From contig NZ_CP099997.1 in assembly GCF_024138145.1 (NCBI RefSeq), positions 2,852,001 through 2,916,000 of the forward strand: DNA of 64,000 nucleotides. Reading direction: 5' to 3'. Positions 8,571 through 16,168 of the stretch are shown piece by piece. A model generated the notes under the pieces. That model ran no database searches, had not been told where the DNA came from, and saw only the letters and a program-made list of their open reading frames with translations. Within the stretch, counting starts at the first letter, position 1. The number at the start of each line of letters is the position of its first letter. The DNA comes from Natronosalvus halobius (lineage in GTDB: Archaea; Halobacteriota; Halobacteria; Halobacteriales; Natrialbaceae). The position numbers were made by a program, and so were the translations under genes.

Positions 8571-9364
8571 TCACGCATCTGCTCGCGCTCTTCGACCAGT
8601 TGCTGTTCGGCCTGCTCGCGCAGTTCGTTCGCCTCCTCGGCGAGCGCCTCGGCCTGCTCGTCTTCACCTAGTTCCTCGAGAATCCGGGCTTTCTCCTCGA
8701 GAACCGGCGCGTTGCGGAGTCCCAGCCTGATCGCGTTGTCGATGGAGTGGAGCGCATCCTCGGTGAGGCCCCGGTCGGCCAGAAAGAACGCTCGGTTGTA
8801 CCAGCCCTCGGCGAAGCGGTCGTCGACCTCGACGGCCCGTTCGGCGTGGTCGAGGGCTTCGGCCGTCTCGCCGAACTCCCAGAGGGCGTAGGCCAGATTG
8901 GTGTGGGCGGTCGCGGTGTGTTCGGGCGAGGACCGATCGTACTCGCCGGCGTCCTCCTCGGCCTCGCGGGCGATGCGGAGGGCTTCGCGGTGGGCGCCGA
9001 TGGCCTCGTCGTACTCCTCGAGTTCGGCGTGGGCGACCCCCTTGTTGACCCAGGCTTCCTGTTCCGTGGCGGGGTCGTCGGTGAACTGGGCGGCGCGCTC
9101 GAAGGCCTCGGTGGCCTGCTCGTAGCGGTTGATCTGCGTGTAGCTGAGTCCGACGTCGATCAGTTCCTGGGCGTCGACGTCCTCGCTTCCGATCTGGCGC
9201 TCGTCGAGCATGTCGGTGAGCGCCCGCGAGTCGATGGGGTCGACCCGCGAGGGATCGACGTCGAGTTCGGGCGGGTCGAGGTCGAACTCCTCGTAGGACT
9301 CGTCGAAGCCGGCCCCCTCTGAGAAGCGGTGCCTGCGGTCTGAATCCTCCTGGCGGTCGGTCAT
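8567..9364 (-). CDS. tetratricopeptide repeat protein
   Basis: 265-residue soluble acidic protein. After a charged N-terminal stretch of about 60 residues come several TPR units: DVGLSYTQINRYEQATEAFE, then WVNKGVAHAELEEYDEAIGA, TNLAYALWEFGETAEALDHA and WYNRAFFLADRGLTEDALHS, ending in a helical Glu/Gln-rich tail likely to form a coiled coil. TPRs are protein-docking scaffolds, so a partner is expected; the overlapping DUF424 gene downstream is the obvious candidate, but that is inference from operon structure. ATG at 9364 follows a 120-bp gap with the divergent dehydrogenase gene. Confidence 0.88.
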   Translation of the reverse strand: MTDRQEDSDRRHRFSEGAGFDESYEEFDLDPPELDVDPSRVDPIDSRALTDMLDERQIGSEDVDAQELIDVGLSYTQINRYEQATEAFERAAQFTDDPATEQEAWVNKGVAHAELEEYDEAIGAHREALRIAREAEEDAGEYDRSSPEHTATAHTNLAYALWEFGETAEALDHAERAVEVDDRFAEGWYNRAFFLADRGLTEDALHSIDNAIRLGLRNAPVLEEKARILEELGEDEQAEALAEEANELREQAEQQLVEEREQMRE

Positions 9365-9450
9365 GCCTTCGAGTTGGGTAGCTGGCGGGTTAAGGCCTGC
9401 GCTCGGGTGACAATCGATTAGAAGACCGCCTCGAGTGGAGGCGAGGAATT

Positions 9451-9487
9451 CTCATGTATTAAGTACAGGCCCGCAATATTCGCGAGT
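9451..9487 (+). promoter_or_regulatory. putative promoter of the alanine dehydrogenase-family gene
   Basis: A TATA-like block TGTATTAAGTA at 9455-9465 centres about 28 bases before the ATG at 9488. That is the spacing expected for a leaderless haloarchaeal transcript. Only the sequence and spacing support it. Confidence 0.5.
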
Positions 9488-10480
9488 ATGCAAACGCTCC
9501 TGCTGGATAGCGAGGATGTCGACGAGAACGCGATGATGGCGGACGTCATCGGCGCGGTCGAGGACGCCTTCGCCGCCTACGAGCGCGGGGACGCACAGAT
9601 GCCGGCGAAGTCCTACATCGACCTCCCCCAGTACAACGGGGACTTCCGGTCGATGCCCGCATACTTAGACGCGGGTAACTGGGACGCCGCCGGGCTAAAG
9701 TGGGTCAACGTCCACCCCGACAACCCTGCTGACCACGACCTGCCGACCGTAATGGGGACGATGATCTACTCCGACCCCGAAACTGCGTTCCCGCTCGCGG
9801 TGATGGACGGCACCGAACTCACGATGAAGCGTACCGGCGCGGCGGCCGCCGTCGCTACGGACTACCTGGCCGTCCAGGACGCGACGAGCCTGGGCATCGT
9901 CGGCGCCGGCGTCCAGTCGTACACCCAGCTCGACGCAATCGCCCAGATTCGTCCCATCGAGGAGGTCGTTGTCAGCGACCTGGACGACGAGCGTGTCCGG
10001 CGATTTATCGAGACCTACGGCGACGACTTCGACGTCCGCGAGGGATCGATCAGTGAGGCCGGTCACTGCGACGTGCTCTCGACGGTGACGCCCGTCGAGA
10101 CGCCAATCGTCGGTCCCGACGACGTCGCCGAGCACACCCACATCAACGCGATGGGTGCCGACGCCGAGGGCAAGCACGAACTGGCCGACGACCTCCTCCG
10201 GGGTGCTCGTATCGTCATCGACGACCACAAGCAGTGCACTCACTCCGGCGAGATCAACGTCCCCTACAACGAGGGCGTCCTCACCGACGACGACATTTAC
10301 GGCGAGATCGGCCAGCTCGTCGTCGGCGAGAAGACCGGCCGCGACGCCGATACGGGCGTCACCGTCTTCGACTCGACCGGCCTCGCTATCCAGGACGTCG
10401 CAGCCGCTCACGTCGTCTACGAGCAGGCCGCGAGCAACGAGAACGGCTCGCCGTTCGACCTCGTCGGCGTCCAGGAGTAG
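9488..10480 (+). CDS. ornithine cyclodeaminase / alanine dehydrogenase family protein
   Basis: NAD-dependent amino-acid enzyme of the OCD/mu-crystallin family, 330 residues. The substrate half carries the family lysine in AAGLKWVNVHPDNP (K71); the Rossmann half has TSLGIVGAGVQSYTQLDAI (GAGVQS at 139-144). Archaeal members act either as alanine dehydrogenase (reversible pyruvate amination) or as ornithine cyclodeaminase; the length and overall pattern fit the archaeal alanine dehydrogenase type, but sequence alone does not prove the substrate. It is transcribed alone, divergent from the TPR gene, with a TATA-like element 28 bases upstream. Confidence 0.85.
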   Translation: MQTLLLDSEDVDENAMMADVIGAVEDAFAAYERGDAQMPAKSYIDLPQYNGDFRSMPAYLDAGNWDAAGLKWVNVHPDNPADHDLPTVMGTMIYSDPETAFPLAVMDGTELTMKRTGAAAAVATDYLAVQDATSLGIVGAGVQSYTQLDAIAQIRPIEEVVVSDLDDERVRRFIETYGDDFDVREGSISEAGHCDVLSTVTPVETPIVGPDDVAEHTHINAMGADAEGKHELADDLLRGARIVIDDHKQCTHSGEINVPYNEGVLTDDDIYGEIGQLVVGEKTGRDADTGVTVFDSTGLAIQDVAAAHVVYEQAASNENGSPFDLVGVQE

Positions 10481-10529
10481 GCTCAAGTCGTTCTCGGAGG
10501 CTTCCACCGGACGATAGAGTCGGAGAATA

Positions 10530-11015
10530 TCAATGTGATCGAATCCGATCGACCACAACGTCGCCATCGGCGGTAATTCTGATAACCCACTGCTCACCAG
10601 CCATTTCTACGTACCTTTCATCGAGCGATTCGACGTACTCATCACTCGTTTCAGAATCGACGGTCCCTCGAATCGTGTATTCACCAGGTGATTGTATCAC
10701 GTCCTTCAAAACGTGGCGGGTAGGTTGATCGGAAGAAGCGGCGATCGAAATATTCTCAGAGTAGATCACGCTCGAGTTCTCGATGACTTGGACGGTCACG
10801 TCGTGATCGCTAGCGTGCCGGTTCTCGATCAGCAGGTTCGGCGGTCTTTCTTCAACCAGGCAATACGTCGGTGTTGGATCCCCCTTCGTACTGTCCGTAT
10901 AACAAATTTCGTCCGACAGCGCAGATCCGTCCCCGCCGTTCGACGGTGAAATACCGCCGAGACACCCGGAAAAAGCAACCAGAATTACGGCAAAGAGAAG
11001 TACGGATCGACCCAT
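10530..11015 (-). CDS. hypothetical lipoprotein
   Basis: 161 residues. A short hydrophobic signal (SVLLFAVILVAFSGC) ends in the lipobox FSGC, so Cys17 is probably lipid-modified and the protein tethered outside the membrane. A Ser/Gly/Asp linker follows, then a beta-rich domain (DHDVTVQVIENSSVIYSENI) resembling immunoglobulin-like extracellular folds; no family recognised. Codon use is less biased to G+C than its neighbours, suggesting relatively recent acquisition. It is transcribed toward the 3' end of the dehydrogenase gene and stands alone. Confidence 0.75.
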   Translation of the reverse strand: MGRSVLLFAVILVAFSGCLGGISPSNGGDGSALSDEICYTDSTKGDPTPTYCLVEERPPNLLIENRHASDHDVTVQVIENSSVIYSENISIAASSDQPTRHVLKDVIQSPGEYTIRGTVDSETSDEYVESLDERYVEMAGEQWVIRITADGDVVVDRIRSH

Positions 11016-11092
11016 GATACTGGTTATATTACCGTCATTAAATAGCTTCGGTACGGTAGCAGGTCGATTTTCTCGAATGAGATAAGGCGGAT

Positions 11093-11875
11093 CTACTCGA
11101 GCAGTTCCGCGAACCCGAAGTTCGGTTTGACGTCCTCGACGCGAACCCGGACCGTCTCTCCCTCCTCGGTCCCGGCGACGAACAGCCGGTACCCCTCCAC
11201 CGACGCGATACCGTCGCCCTCCGATCCCGTGTCGATAATCTCGACCTCGAGTTCCTCGCCCACCTCAACTGGTGCTGTCAGGCGTCCCTTGGCGAGCAAG
11301 TAAATCTCGGAGGAGGACTGCCGCGAGGCGTCGGGACTGGTCGCTCGAACGTACTGGAACTCCGCCTCGATGTCCGCCCGGAGGGCGTCCACGTCCGGCC
11401 CCTCGAACACCTTCACCGCGAAGTTGCCCCCCGTATCGAGCAACTCGAGGGCCGTCTCGAAGGCCATCCTGGCGAGGTGAAGCGAGCGCGCCTGGTCTAG
11501 CGAGTACTCCCCGGACATGTTCGGTGCCATGTCCGAGACGACGCAGTCGACGGGGCCGTCCGCGGCGTCCAGGACTCGCTTCAGGGTCTTTTCCTGGGTC
11601 ATGTCGCCCCGGAGCGTTTCCGTGCGGTCGGCGAGTTCGGAATCATCGAGATCCTTGATCCGCTGAAGGTCGACGCCGATGACTCGTCCACGGGGGCCGA
11701 CCTTCTCGGCGGCGACCTGGAGCCAGCCGCCGGGGGCCGCCCCGAGGTCGACGACGGTGTCGCCGCCCTCGATTAGCGACTCCAGGTCGTCGAGTTGTTT
11801 GAGTTTGTAGGCCGCTCTCGAGCGGTACCCCTGCTGTTTCGCGCGGTTGTAGTAGTCGTCTTTCCCTCGTCCCAT
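11093..11875 (-). CDS. rlmE: 23S rRNA (uridine-2'-O)-methyltransferase with TRAM domain
   Basis: RrmJ/FtsJ-type enzyme that 2'-O-methylates 23S rRNA in the ribosomal A-loop. The SAM motif is VVDLGAAPGGW (41-51). The catalytic tetrad K-D-K-E is visible as K24 (AAYKLKQLD), D115 (SDMAPNMSG), K155 (FAVKVFEG) and E190 (SSEIYLLAKG). Residues ~200-258 form a C-terminal TRAM RNA-binding domain, usual in archaeal RlmE and absent from the E. coli enzyme. ATG 11875 gives the standard MGRGKDDYYNRAKQQGYRSR start; the open frame upstream is not similar to the family. A short ORF upstream ends in a TGATG overlap with this start. Confidence 0.95.
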   Translation of the reverse strand: MGRGKDDYYNRAKQQGYRSRAAYKLKQLDDLESLIEGGDTVVDLGAAPGGWLQVAAEKVGPRGRVIGVDLQRIKDLDDSELADRTETLRGDMTQEKTLKRVLDAADGPVDCVVSDMAPNMSGEYSLDQARSLHLARMAFETALELLDTGGNFAVKVFEGPDVDALRADIEAEFQYVRATSPDASRQSSSEIYLLAKGRLTAPVEVGEELEVEIIDTGSEGDGIASVEGYRLFVAGTEEGETVRVRVEDVKPNFGFAELLE

Positions 11876-11952
11876 CAGTCCCCACCTCGAGTCTCGACTC
11901 CTCGGTTCGCCGCACGTCCGAACGCCGGACAGTGGGCGCGATAGTCGGTCAT
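11875..11952 (-). CDS. possible 25-residue ORF coupled to rlmE
   Basis: ATG at 11952 opens a 25-residue frame (MTDYRAHCPAFGRAANRGVE, then a short tail) whose TGA overlaps the rlmE ATG as TGATG, a typical coupling arrangement. The frame stays open upstream (YRLERVCQN precedes the Met), so a longer version with a non-ATG start is possible; it would carry two cysteines about 12 residues apart. No known family. It could equally be chance in G+C-rich DNA. Confidence 0.3.
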   Translation of the reverse strand: MTDYRAHCPAFGRAANRGVETRGGD

Positions 11953-12275
11953 GTTCTGGCAGACGCGCTCGAGGCGGTAAGGCTTGACGCAATCGATTCC
12001 GCCTCGAGCGGCGTGAAGGATGCGAGGCGGTTTTTCTGGAAGTTTACTCGTGGCAATAGACGCCATTCCTTCGTATGGATATTCGCCACTCGCGGATTGC
12101 TTGTGGCCAAAGACGCCAGGACAGGGATTTGAACCACGGTCGGACGTGCTCGCTCGTTTCGCTCGTTTCGCTCGCTGTGCGCGACCTCCCTGATTCAAAC
12201 CCCTTCGTTCGCGTTTCTCGCGTCACGACCGCTCGCGTCGCTACGCGCCGCTCGCGGGGGTTGTGACGCGAGAAA
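11953..12275. other. tRNA-proximal intergenic region, probable decayed integration site
   Basis: No convincing gene is present between rlmE and the tRNA. It contains a second copy of the tRNA 3' end (12113-12135), a simple CGCTCG/TTTCGCTCG run (12150-12178), a fragment GATTCAAACCCC (12192-12203) resembling an inverted T-arm, and one large hairpin (12211-12278). Frames crossing this stretch translate to low-complexity Arg/Ser/Ala peptides. Confidence 0.6.
12113..12135. other. duplicated 3' end of tRNA-Ser (att-like direct repeat)
   Basis: Twenty-three bases identical to 12275-12297, which cover the acceptor 3' strand and part of the T arm of the tRNA-Ser gene, in the same orientation and 162 bases away. 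Identity stops abruptly after GAACC. Such duplications are left when an element integrates into a tRNA 3' end; here only a scar remains, since 162 bases cannot hold an integrase. Confidence 0.7.
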
Positions 12276-12278
12276 CGC
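12211..12278. repeat. 16-bp perfect inverted repeat touching the tRNA-Ser 3' end
   Basis: Arms GCGTTTCTCGCGTCAC (12211-12226) and GTGACGCGAGAAACGC (12263-12278) are perfect complements around a 36-base spacer that can itself pair (CGCTCGCG elements). The right arm covers the last bases of the mature tRNA and runs downstream of it in the tRNA's direction, so it could act as terminator or processing hairpin, or be part of the integration scar. Confidence 0.7.
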
Positions 12279-12357
12279 CAGGACAGGGATTTGAACCCTG
12301 AATCCCGAAAGGGAACACGCTTTCCAGGCGTGCGCCTTACCGTTCGGCCATCCTGGC
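12276..12357 (-). tRNA. tRNA-Ser (GGA)
   Basis: An 82-nucleotide tRNA on the minus strand without encoded CCA. The acceptor stem GCCAGGA (12351-12357) pairs with TCCTGGC (12277-12283), with discriminator G at 12276. The D arm begins TGGCCGAACGG. The anticodon stem CACGC/GCGTG encloses the loop CTGGAAA, anticodon GGA, reading UCC and UCU. A long variable arm (TTCCCTTTCGGGA) marks the type II serine structure. T arm: CAGGGTTCAAATCCCTG. No intron. Confidence 0.96.
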
Positions 12358-12413
12358 TCACTCGAGCATAGCCGGGTGGGTCGTTTAACTGTTACGTAAG
12401 GAGACGACGGGCG

Positions 12414-12671
12414 TCACTTCCGTTTCTCGTCCACGCCGTCGTCACTGACCCGTCCCGCCGCCCACCGCGCCACCCGGGGCTCGAGTCGGTACGCCGCTGC
12501 CGCAGTCCCGACGCCGACCGCCAGCGCAACCAGTCCCGCTCGAGGCAGCGACACCAGCGGCTCGACGGCGAGGGCGTACCCCTGGACGAGCACGAGGAAC
12601 GTCATCGTGCCGACGGCACCCCAGAGGACGGCGGATTTCAGGTGAGCGTCCACGTTTACGGTTTCGACCAC
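12414..12671 (-). CDS. small membrane protein, 85 aa
   Basis: Two predicted transmembrane helices, about residues 12-33 (AVLWGAVGTMTFLVLVQGYAL) and 42-62 (PRAGLVALAVGVGTAAAAYRL), with a charged C-terminal tail ending DEKRK. It looks like a conserved haloarchaeal small membrane protein, but I do not recognise the family. It begins seven bases after the ridA stop on the same strand, so the two are probably co-transcribed; a functional link is not implied. Confidence 0.72.
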   Translation of the reverse strand: MVETVNVDAHLKSAVLWGAVGTMTFLVLVQGYALAVEPLVSLPRAGLVALAVGVGTAAAAYRLEPRVARWAAGRVSDDGVDEKRK

Positions 12672-12678
12672 GCCTCGA

Positions 12679-13059
12679 CTACTCGAGGCTGGCGATCGCT
12701 TCGATCTCGATTCCGACGCCCTTCGGCAGGTTCGCGACCTCGAAGGCGCTTCGGGCCGGCGGCTCGTCGTCGAAGTAGCTCGCGTAGACCTCGTTCATCG
12801 CCTCGAACTCCTCGATGTCGTCCAGGAGGACGGTCATTTTGAGCACATCGCCCATGGCCGCGCCCGCTTCCTCGAGGACGGCCTCGACGTTGTCGAGGGC
12901 CTGCTCGGTCTGGACGTCGATCGGCTCGTCGTCGAGCAATTCGCCGTCGGGCGTGAGCGGGATCTGGCCTGCAGTGAAGACGATCGAGTCGTCGGTCGTT
13001 CCCTGGCTGTAGGCGCCGACGGCCGCCGGCGCGTCGTCCGTGCTGATGATGCGCTTCAT
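12679..13059 (-). CDS. ridA: RidA family reactive intermediate/imine deaminase
   Basis: 126-residue YjgF/YER057c/UK114 protein that hydrolyses reactive enamine/imine products of PLP enzymes to 2-oxo acids. It has the usual DDAPAAVGAYSQGTTDDSIV start, AGQIPLTPDGEL, QTEQALDNVEAVLEEAGA and the C-terminal PPARSAFEVANLPKGVGIEIEAIA, whose Arg contacts the substrate carboxylate. Acts in the cytoplasm, normally as a trimer. It heads a two-gene unit with the small membrane protein downstream. Confidence 0.95.
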   Translation of the reverse strand: MKRIISTDDAPAAVGAYSQGTTDDSIVFTAGQIPLTPDGELLDDEPIDVQTEQALDNVEAVLEEAGAAMGDVLKMTVLLDDIEEFEAMNEVYASYFDDEPPARSAFEVANLPKGVGIEIEAIASLE

Positions 13060-13164
13060 GTCCGACGCAACTCGACAGGGTGACTTAAAAACCGGCGAAA
13101 CGTCCGGGCGGAGCTCGCGAACGAGGCCGACAGTATAAGCCGCCCGCGACCCGATGGCTCACTG

Positions 13165-14094
13165 ATGGGGCCCTCGAGGTGGCGTCGCGGAGCTGCTGGC
13201 TCGCGATTACAATCCCGAGCACGCTGGCTCCTCGTCGTCGCGTTCGCGGCCGTCGTGCTCGCCGTCGTCGCCCTCGTCGGCTGCTGGCGCGTCGCTCGAG
13301 CGCATTTCGTCGCCGACCGGCCGTTCTCTCCGCTGTTCGGCGGCCGCTACGTCGGCCCCGACTGGGCGGCTCGGAACGGACTCGAGGCCGACCAGGTCGC
13401 GGGCGAACTCGAGGACTTCGACGTTTACGAGCGTCCAGGAACTGATCTCGAGTCCGGCCCGGTCGACGCGTTCGACCCCGACGATGTTCACCCCGCGGTT
13501 CGCCGCTTCTACGAACGGACGAGCGATTACGACCTCACCTACGAAACACGCTGGCACCGCGGCTTTCGCCTCGGCGCGTGGCTCGCCTCGTTCGCGACCA
13601 CTCGCCTCGAGCAGCTCAACCTTCCCGGACGGAGCGACGGGCGGACGCGTCGCCTCGAGAGTCGACTGGCACGGGTTCCGACGTCGGCGGACCCCCGCGG
13701 CGCTCGCGTCTGGACGCGAACCGATCCAGATTCCGGCGAGGCGGTGTTCGTCGCGGTCTACGCGACCCACGAGCGAGCGGGCGTCACGTACGCGAACGTC
13801 GCCGTTCCTTTGCCGGCGAGCAACCTCTCGACGGTGCTTCGGCCGGAGCAGTGCTCGCTCGAGTCAGGTGCAAACGGAGTGACCTTCACCACGCGGGGCC
13901 CGGGCGACGGTGGCCTCTTTCTGGCGACGCCGCTGGGGGCGATTCGTCTGCCGATGGAGCAACGATTTCGCGTTTGCCCGGCAGCGGGCGATGGCCAGGG
14001 CCGGCTGGACGCCAGCCACGAGATGTGGCTCTTCGGTCGACAGTTTCTGACGATAGAATACGTGATCGAGGCGCGAGAGCGCGACTCGCGATAG
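13165..14094 (+). CDS. hypothetical membrane-anchored protein
   Basis: 309 residues: a basic N-terminus, one strong transmembrane segment at about 21-43 (WLLVVAFAAVVLAVVALVGC), and a ~260-residue domain with PLFGGRYVGPDWAARNGLE and a C-terminal part rich in beta strands (GLFLATPLGAIRLPMEQRF). The single N-terminal helix suggests an anchor or uncleaved signal. The cysteine at the end of the hydrophobic segment (ALVGC) resembles a lipobox but the preceding stretch is long for one. No family recognised. It converges on lrp, ending 13 bases before it. Confidence 0.7.
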   Translation: MGPSRWRRGAAGSRLQSRARWLLVVAFAAVVLAVVALVGCWRVARAHFVADRPFSPLFGGRYVGPDWAARNGLEADQVAGELEDFDVYERPGTDLESGPVDAFDPDDVHPAVRRFYERTSDYDLTYETRWHRGFRLGAWLASFATTRLEQLNLPGRSDGRTRRLESRLARVPTSADPRGARVWTRTDPDSGEAVFVAVYATHERAGVTYANVAVPLPASNLSTVLRPEQCSLESGANGVTFTTRGPGDGGLFLATPLGAIRLPMEQRFRVCPAAGDGQGRLDASHEMWLFGRQFLTIEYVIEARERDSR

Positions 14095-14106
14095 CGCCTC
14101 GGGGCG

Positions 14107-14565
14107 CTACTCGTCGATCTCGAGTTCGAACTGCTCGTTCTCGGAGACGGCGTTGAGGACGACGCTCGTGTTCGACTCCTTGATGTCGGGATCGGTGAGG
14201 AGGGCCTTGATCTGGTCGTTCATCCCGTCGGTGTCAGTGAACTTGCCGACGGCGATGACGTCGTAGTCGCCGGTGACCTCGTAGACGGAGATCATCTGCT
14301 TGTGCTCCTCGAGCGTCTCGGTGATGTCGGGGAGGGCGTTCCCCTCGACTTTCAACTGGATGATGGCCGTGACGTCGTAGTCGAGGGCGTCGTAGTCAAT
14401 CTTCGGGGTGTAGCCGTGAATCACGCCGTCGTCCTCGAGCGCAGAGAGGTGGTTCGAGACGGTGGTCACGGAGACGTCGAGGTCCTCGGCGAGGCTGCGG
14501 AGGCTCGCCCGTCCGTCGCCCAGAAGTGCATTCACTAGCTTTGCGTCGAGATTTTCGTACGTCAT
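14107..14565 (-). CDS. lrp: Lrp/AsnC family transcriptional regulator
   Basis: 152 residues with an N-terminal helix-turn-helix ([20 protein letters not shown], then [20 protein letters not shown]) and a C-terminal RAM ligand-binding/oligomerisation domain containing [17 protein letters not shown] start at ATG 14565; a GTG four codons upstream is also open. It is divergent from glnA with a 125-bp shared promoter region; haloarchaeal Lrp proteins beside glnA have been linked to glutamine synthetase expression, so control of glnA and autoregulation are likely but inferred. Confidence 0.93.
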   Translation of the reverse strand: MTYENLDAKLVNALLGDGRASLRSLAEDLDVSVTTVSNHLSALEDDGVIHGYTPKIDYDALDYDVTAIIQLKVEGNALPDITETLEEHKQMISVYEVTGDYDVIAVGKFTDTDGMNDQIKALLTDPDIKESNTSVVLNAVSENEQFELEIDE

Positions 14566-14690
14566 CACGTTCACCAACTCACCCCGCCCATTAGAACTTT
14601 ACGAATAACCAATTTCGATCGAGAGACGGGGTATTTGCTCACAACAGCAGGATTTTAGTAGTGGACCTCGTTGGGGAGAACGACGAGAAG
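14566..14690. promoter_or_regulatory. divergent lrp/glnA promoter region
   Basis: The centre (14592-14625) is A/T-rich: ATTAGAACTTTACGAATAAC and CCAATTTCGATC. On the minus strand AAAGTTCTAA sits about 30 bases before the lrp ATG, a fair TATA position; GATTTTAGTA at 14651-14660 lies 31-40 bases before the glnA ATG. An Lrp site would be expected here, but I see no clear palindrome. Confidence 0.45.
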
Positions 14691-16046
14691 ATGACAAGCG
14701 GAAACATTACCCCGACCGAACAGGCGGTGCTGGACGAAATCGAGGAGAAAGGCGTCGATTTCCTCCGGCTCCAGTTCACCGACATCCTCGGCGTCGTCAA
14801 AAACGTCGCCGTCCCGGCCCGCCAGGCCGAGAAGGCGTTCACCGAGGGAATCTACTTCGACGGCTCCTCGATCGAAGGCTTCGTGCGGATCCAGGAGTCG
14901 GACATGCGCCTCGTGCCCGACCCGGACACGTTCGCCATCCTCCCGTGGAGACAGAGCGGCGAGAGCGCCTCGGCGCGGATGATCTGTGACGTCTACAACA
15001 CCTCCACCGGCGAGCCCTTCGAGGGCGACCCGCGCTACATTCTGAAGCAGGCGATCGACCGCGCCCAGGACCTCGGCTACTCGATCAACGCCGCACCCGA
15101 ACCCGAGTTCTTCCTGTTCGAGGAGGACGAGGAAGGCGGCGCGACGACCGAGACGAACGACGCTGGCGGTTACTTCGACCTCGCGCCAAAGGACCTCGCG
15201 AGCGACGTCCGTCGGGACATCATCTACGGCCTCGAGAGCATGGGCTTCGAGGTCGAGGCGAGCCACCACGAGGTCGCCGAGGGCCAACACGAGATCAACT
15301 TCGAGTACGACGACGCGCTCACTACGGCCGACAACGTCGGCACCTTCCGAACGGTCGTGCGCGCCATCGCGGCCCAGCACGGCTACCACGCGACGTTCAT
15401 GCCGAAGCCGATCCCGCGGATCAACGGCTCCGGGATGCACACCCACATCTCGCTGTTCACCGAGGACGGCGAGAACGCGTTCCACGACGGCGACGACGAG
15501 TTCAACCTCTCGAGTACGGCGAAGTCGTTCCTCGCGGGCGTCCTCGAGCACGCCCCGGCGATCACGGCCATCGCGAACCCGATCGTCAACAGCTACAAGC
15601 GGCTGGTGCCCGGCTACGAGGCGCCCGTTTACGTGGCCTGGTCCGACCGCAACCGTTCGGCGCTCATCCGCAAGCCGGCCGCTCGCGTGCCGGCGGCCTC
15701 TCGCATCGAACTGCGTTCGCCCGACCCCTCGTGCAACCCCTACCTTGCGCTGGCGGTCATGATCCACGCGGGTCTCGACGGTATCGAGAAGGACCTCGAG
15801 GCAGACGACCCCGTCCGGGAGAACATCTACGAGTTCGACGAGGAGAAACGCGAGGAGTACGGCATCGAGACGCTCCCGGAAAACCTCGGCGAGGCGGTCG
15901 ACGCCCTCGAGGACGACGAAGTCATCTACGACGCCCTCGGCGACCACGTCGGGCCGAAGTTCGTTAAGGCGAAGCGCCAGGAGTATGAGGAGTACCTGGT
16001 GGACGTCTCCGAGTGGGAACTCGATCGGTACCTCGAGACGTTCTAG
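14691..16046 (+). CDS. glnA: glutamine synthetase, type I
   Basis: Makes glutamine from glutamate, ammonia and ATP; central cytoplasmic nitrogen assimilation enzyme, a dodecamer in this class. The beta-Grasp half has [11 protein letters not shown] and [17 protein letters not shown]; the catalytic half has EPEFFLFE, the ATP-site [11 protein letters not shown], the glutamate loop [18 protein letters not shown], and [16 protein letters not shown]. 451 residues from ATG 14691; a GTG ten codons upstream is open but ATG fits the family better. Divergent lrp next door suggests Lrp control. Confidence 0.97.
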   Translation: MTSGNITPTEQAVLDEIEEKGVDFLRLQFTDILGVVKNVAVPARQAEKAFTEGIYFDGSSIEGFVRIQESDMRLVPDPDTFAILPWRQSGESASARMICDVYNTSTGEPFEGDPRYILKQAIDRAQDLGYSINAAPEPEFFLFEEDEEGGATTETNDAGGYFDLAPKDLASDVRRDIIYGLESMGFEVEASHHEVAEGQHEINFEYDDALTTADNVGTFRTVVRAIAAQHGYHATFMPKPIPRINGSGMHTHISLFTEDGENAFHDGDDEFNLSSTAKSFLAGVLEHAPAITAIANPIVNSYKRLVPGYEAPVYVAWSDRNRSALIRKPAARVPAASRIELRSPDPSCNPYLALAVMIHAGLDGIEKDLEADDPVRENIYEFDEEKREEYGIETLPENLGEAVDALEDDEVIYDALGDHVGPKFVKAKRQEYEEYLVDVSEWELDRYLETF

Positions 16047-16168
16047 CGCTTCACTGGATCAATGCCCGCATCGCTCGCTGTTTTCGTTCTTCTTCGTGCT
16101 GTCGGATAGTGCCGACGAGAGGAGCGTCCGGTCGTCCAATCGGTTGCTCCTCGAGCCCTCGACCCCGC

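Noticed and set aside
12113-12135. A second tRNA gene
   Set aside because: Only the 3' 23 bases match; no acceptor 5' strand, anticodon arm or D arm is nearby.
12044-12361. 105-codon frame across the tRNA
   Set aside because: Passes through the tRNA-Ser gene and the hairpin; reads as low-complexity Arg/Ser.
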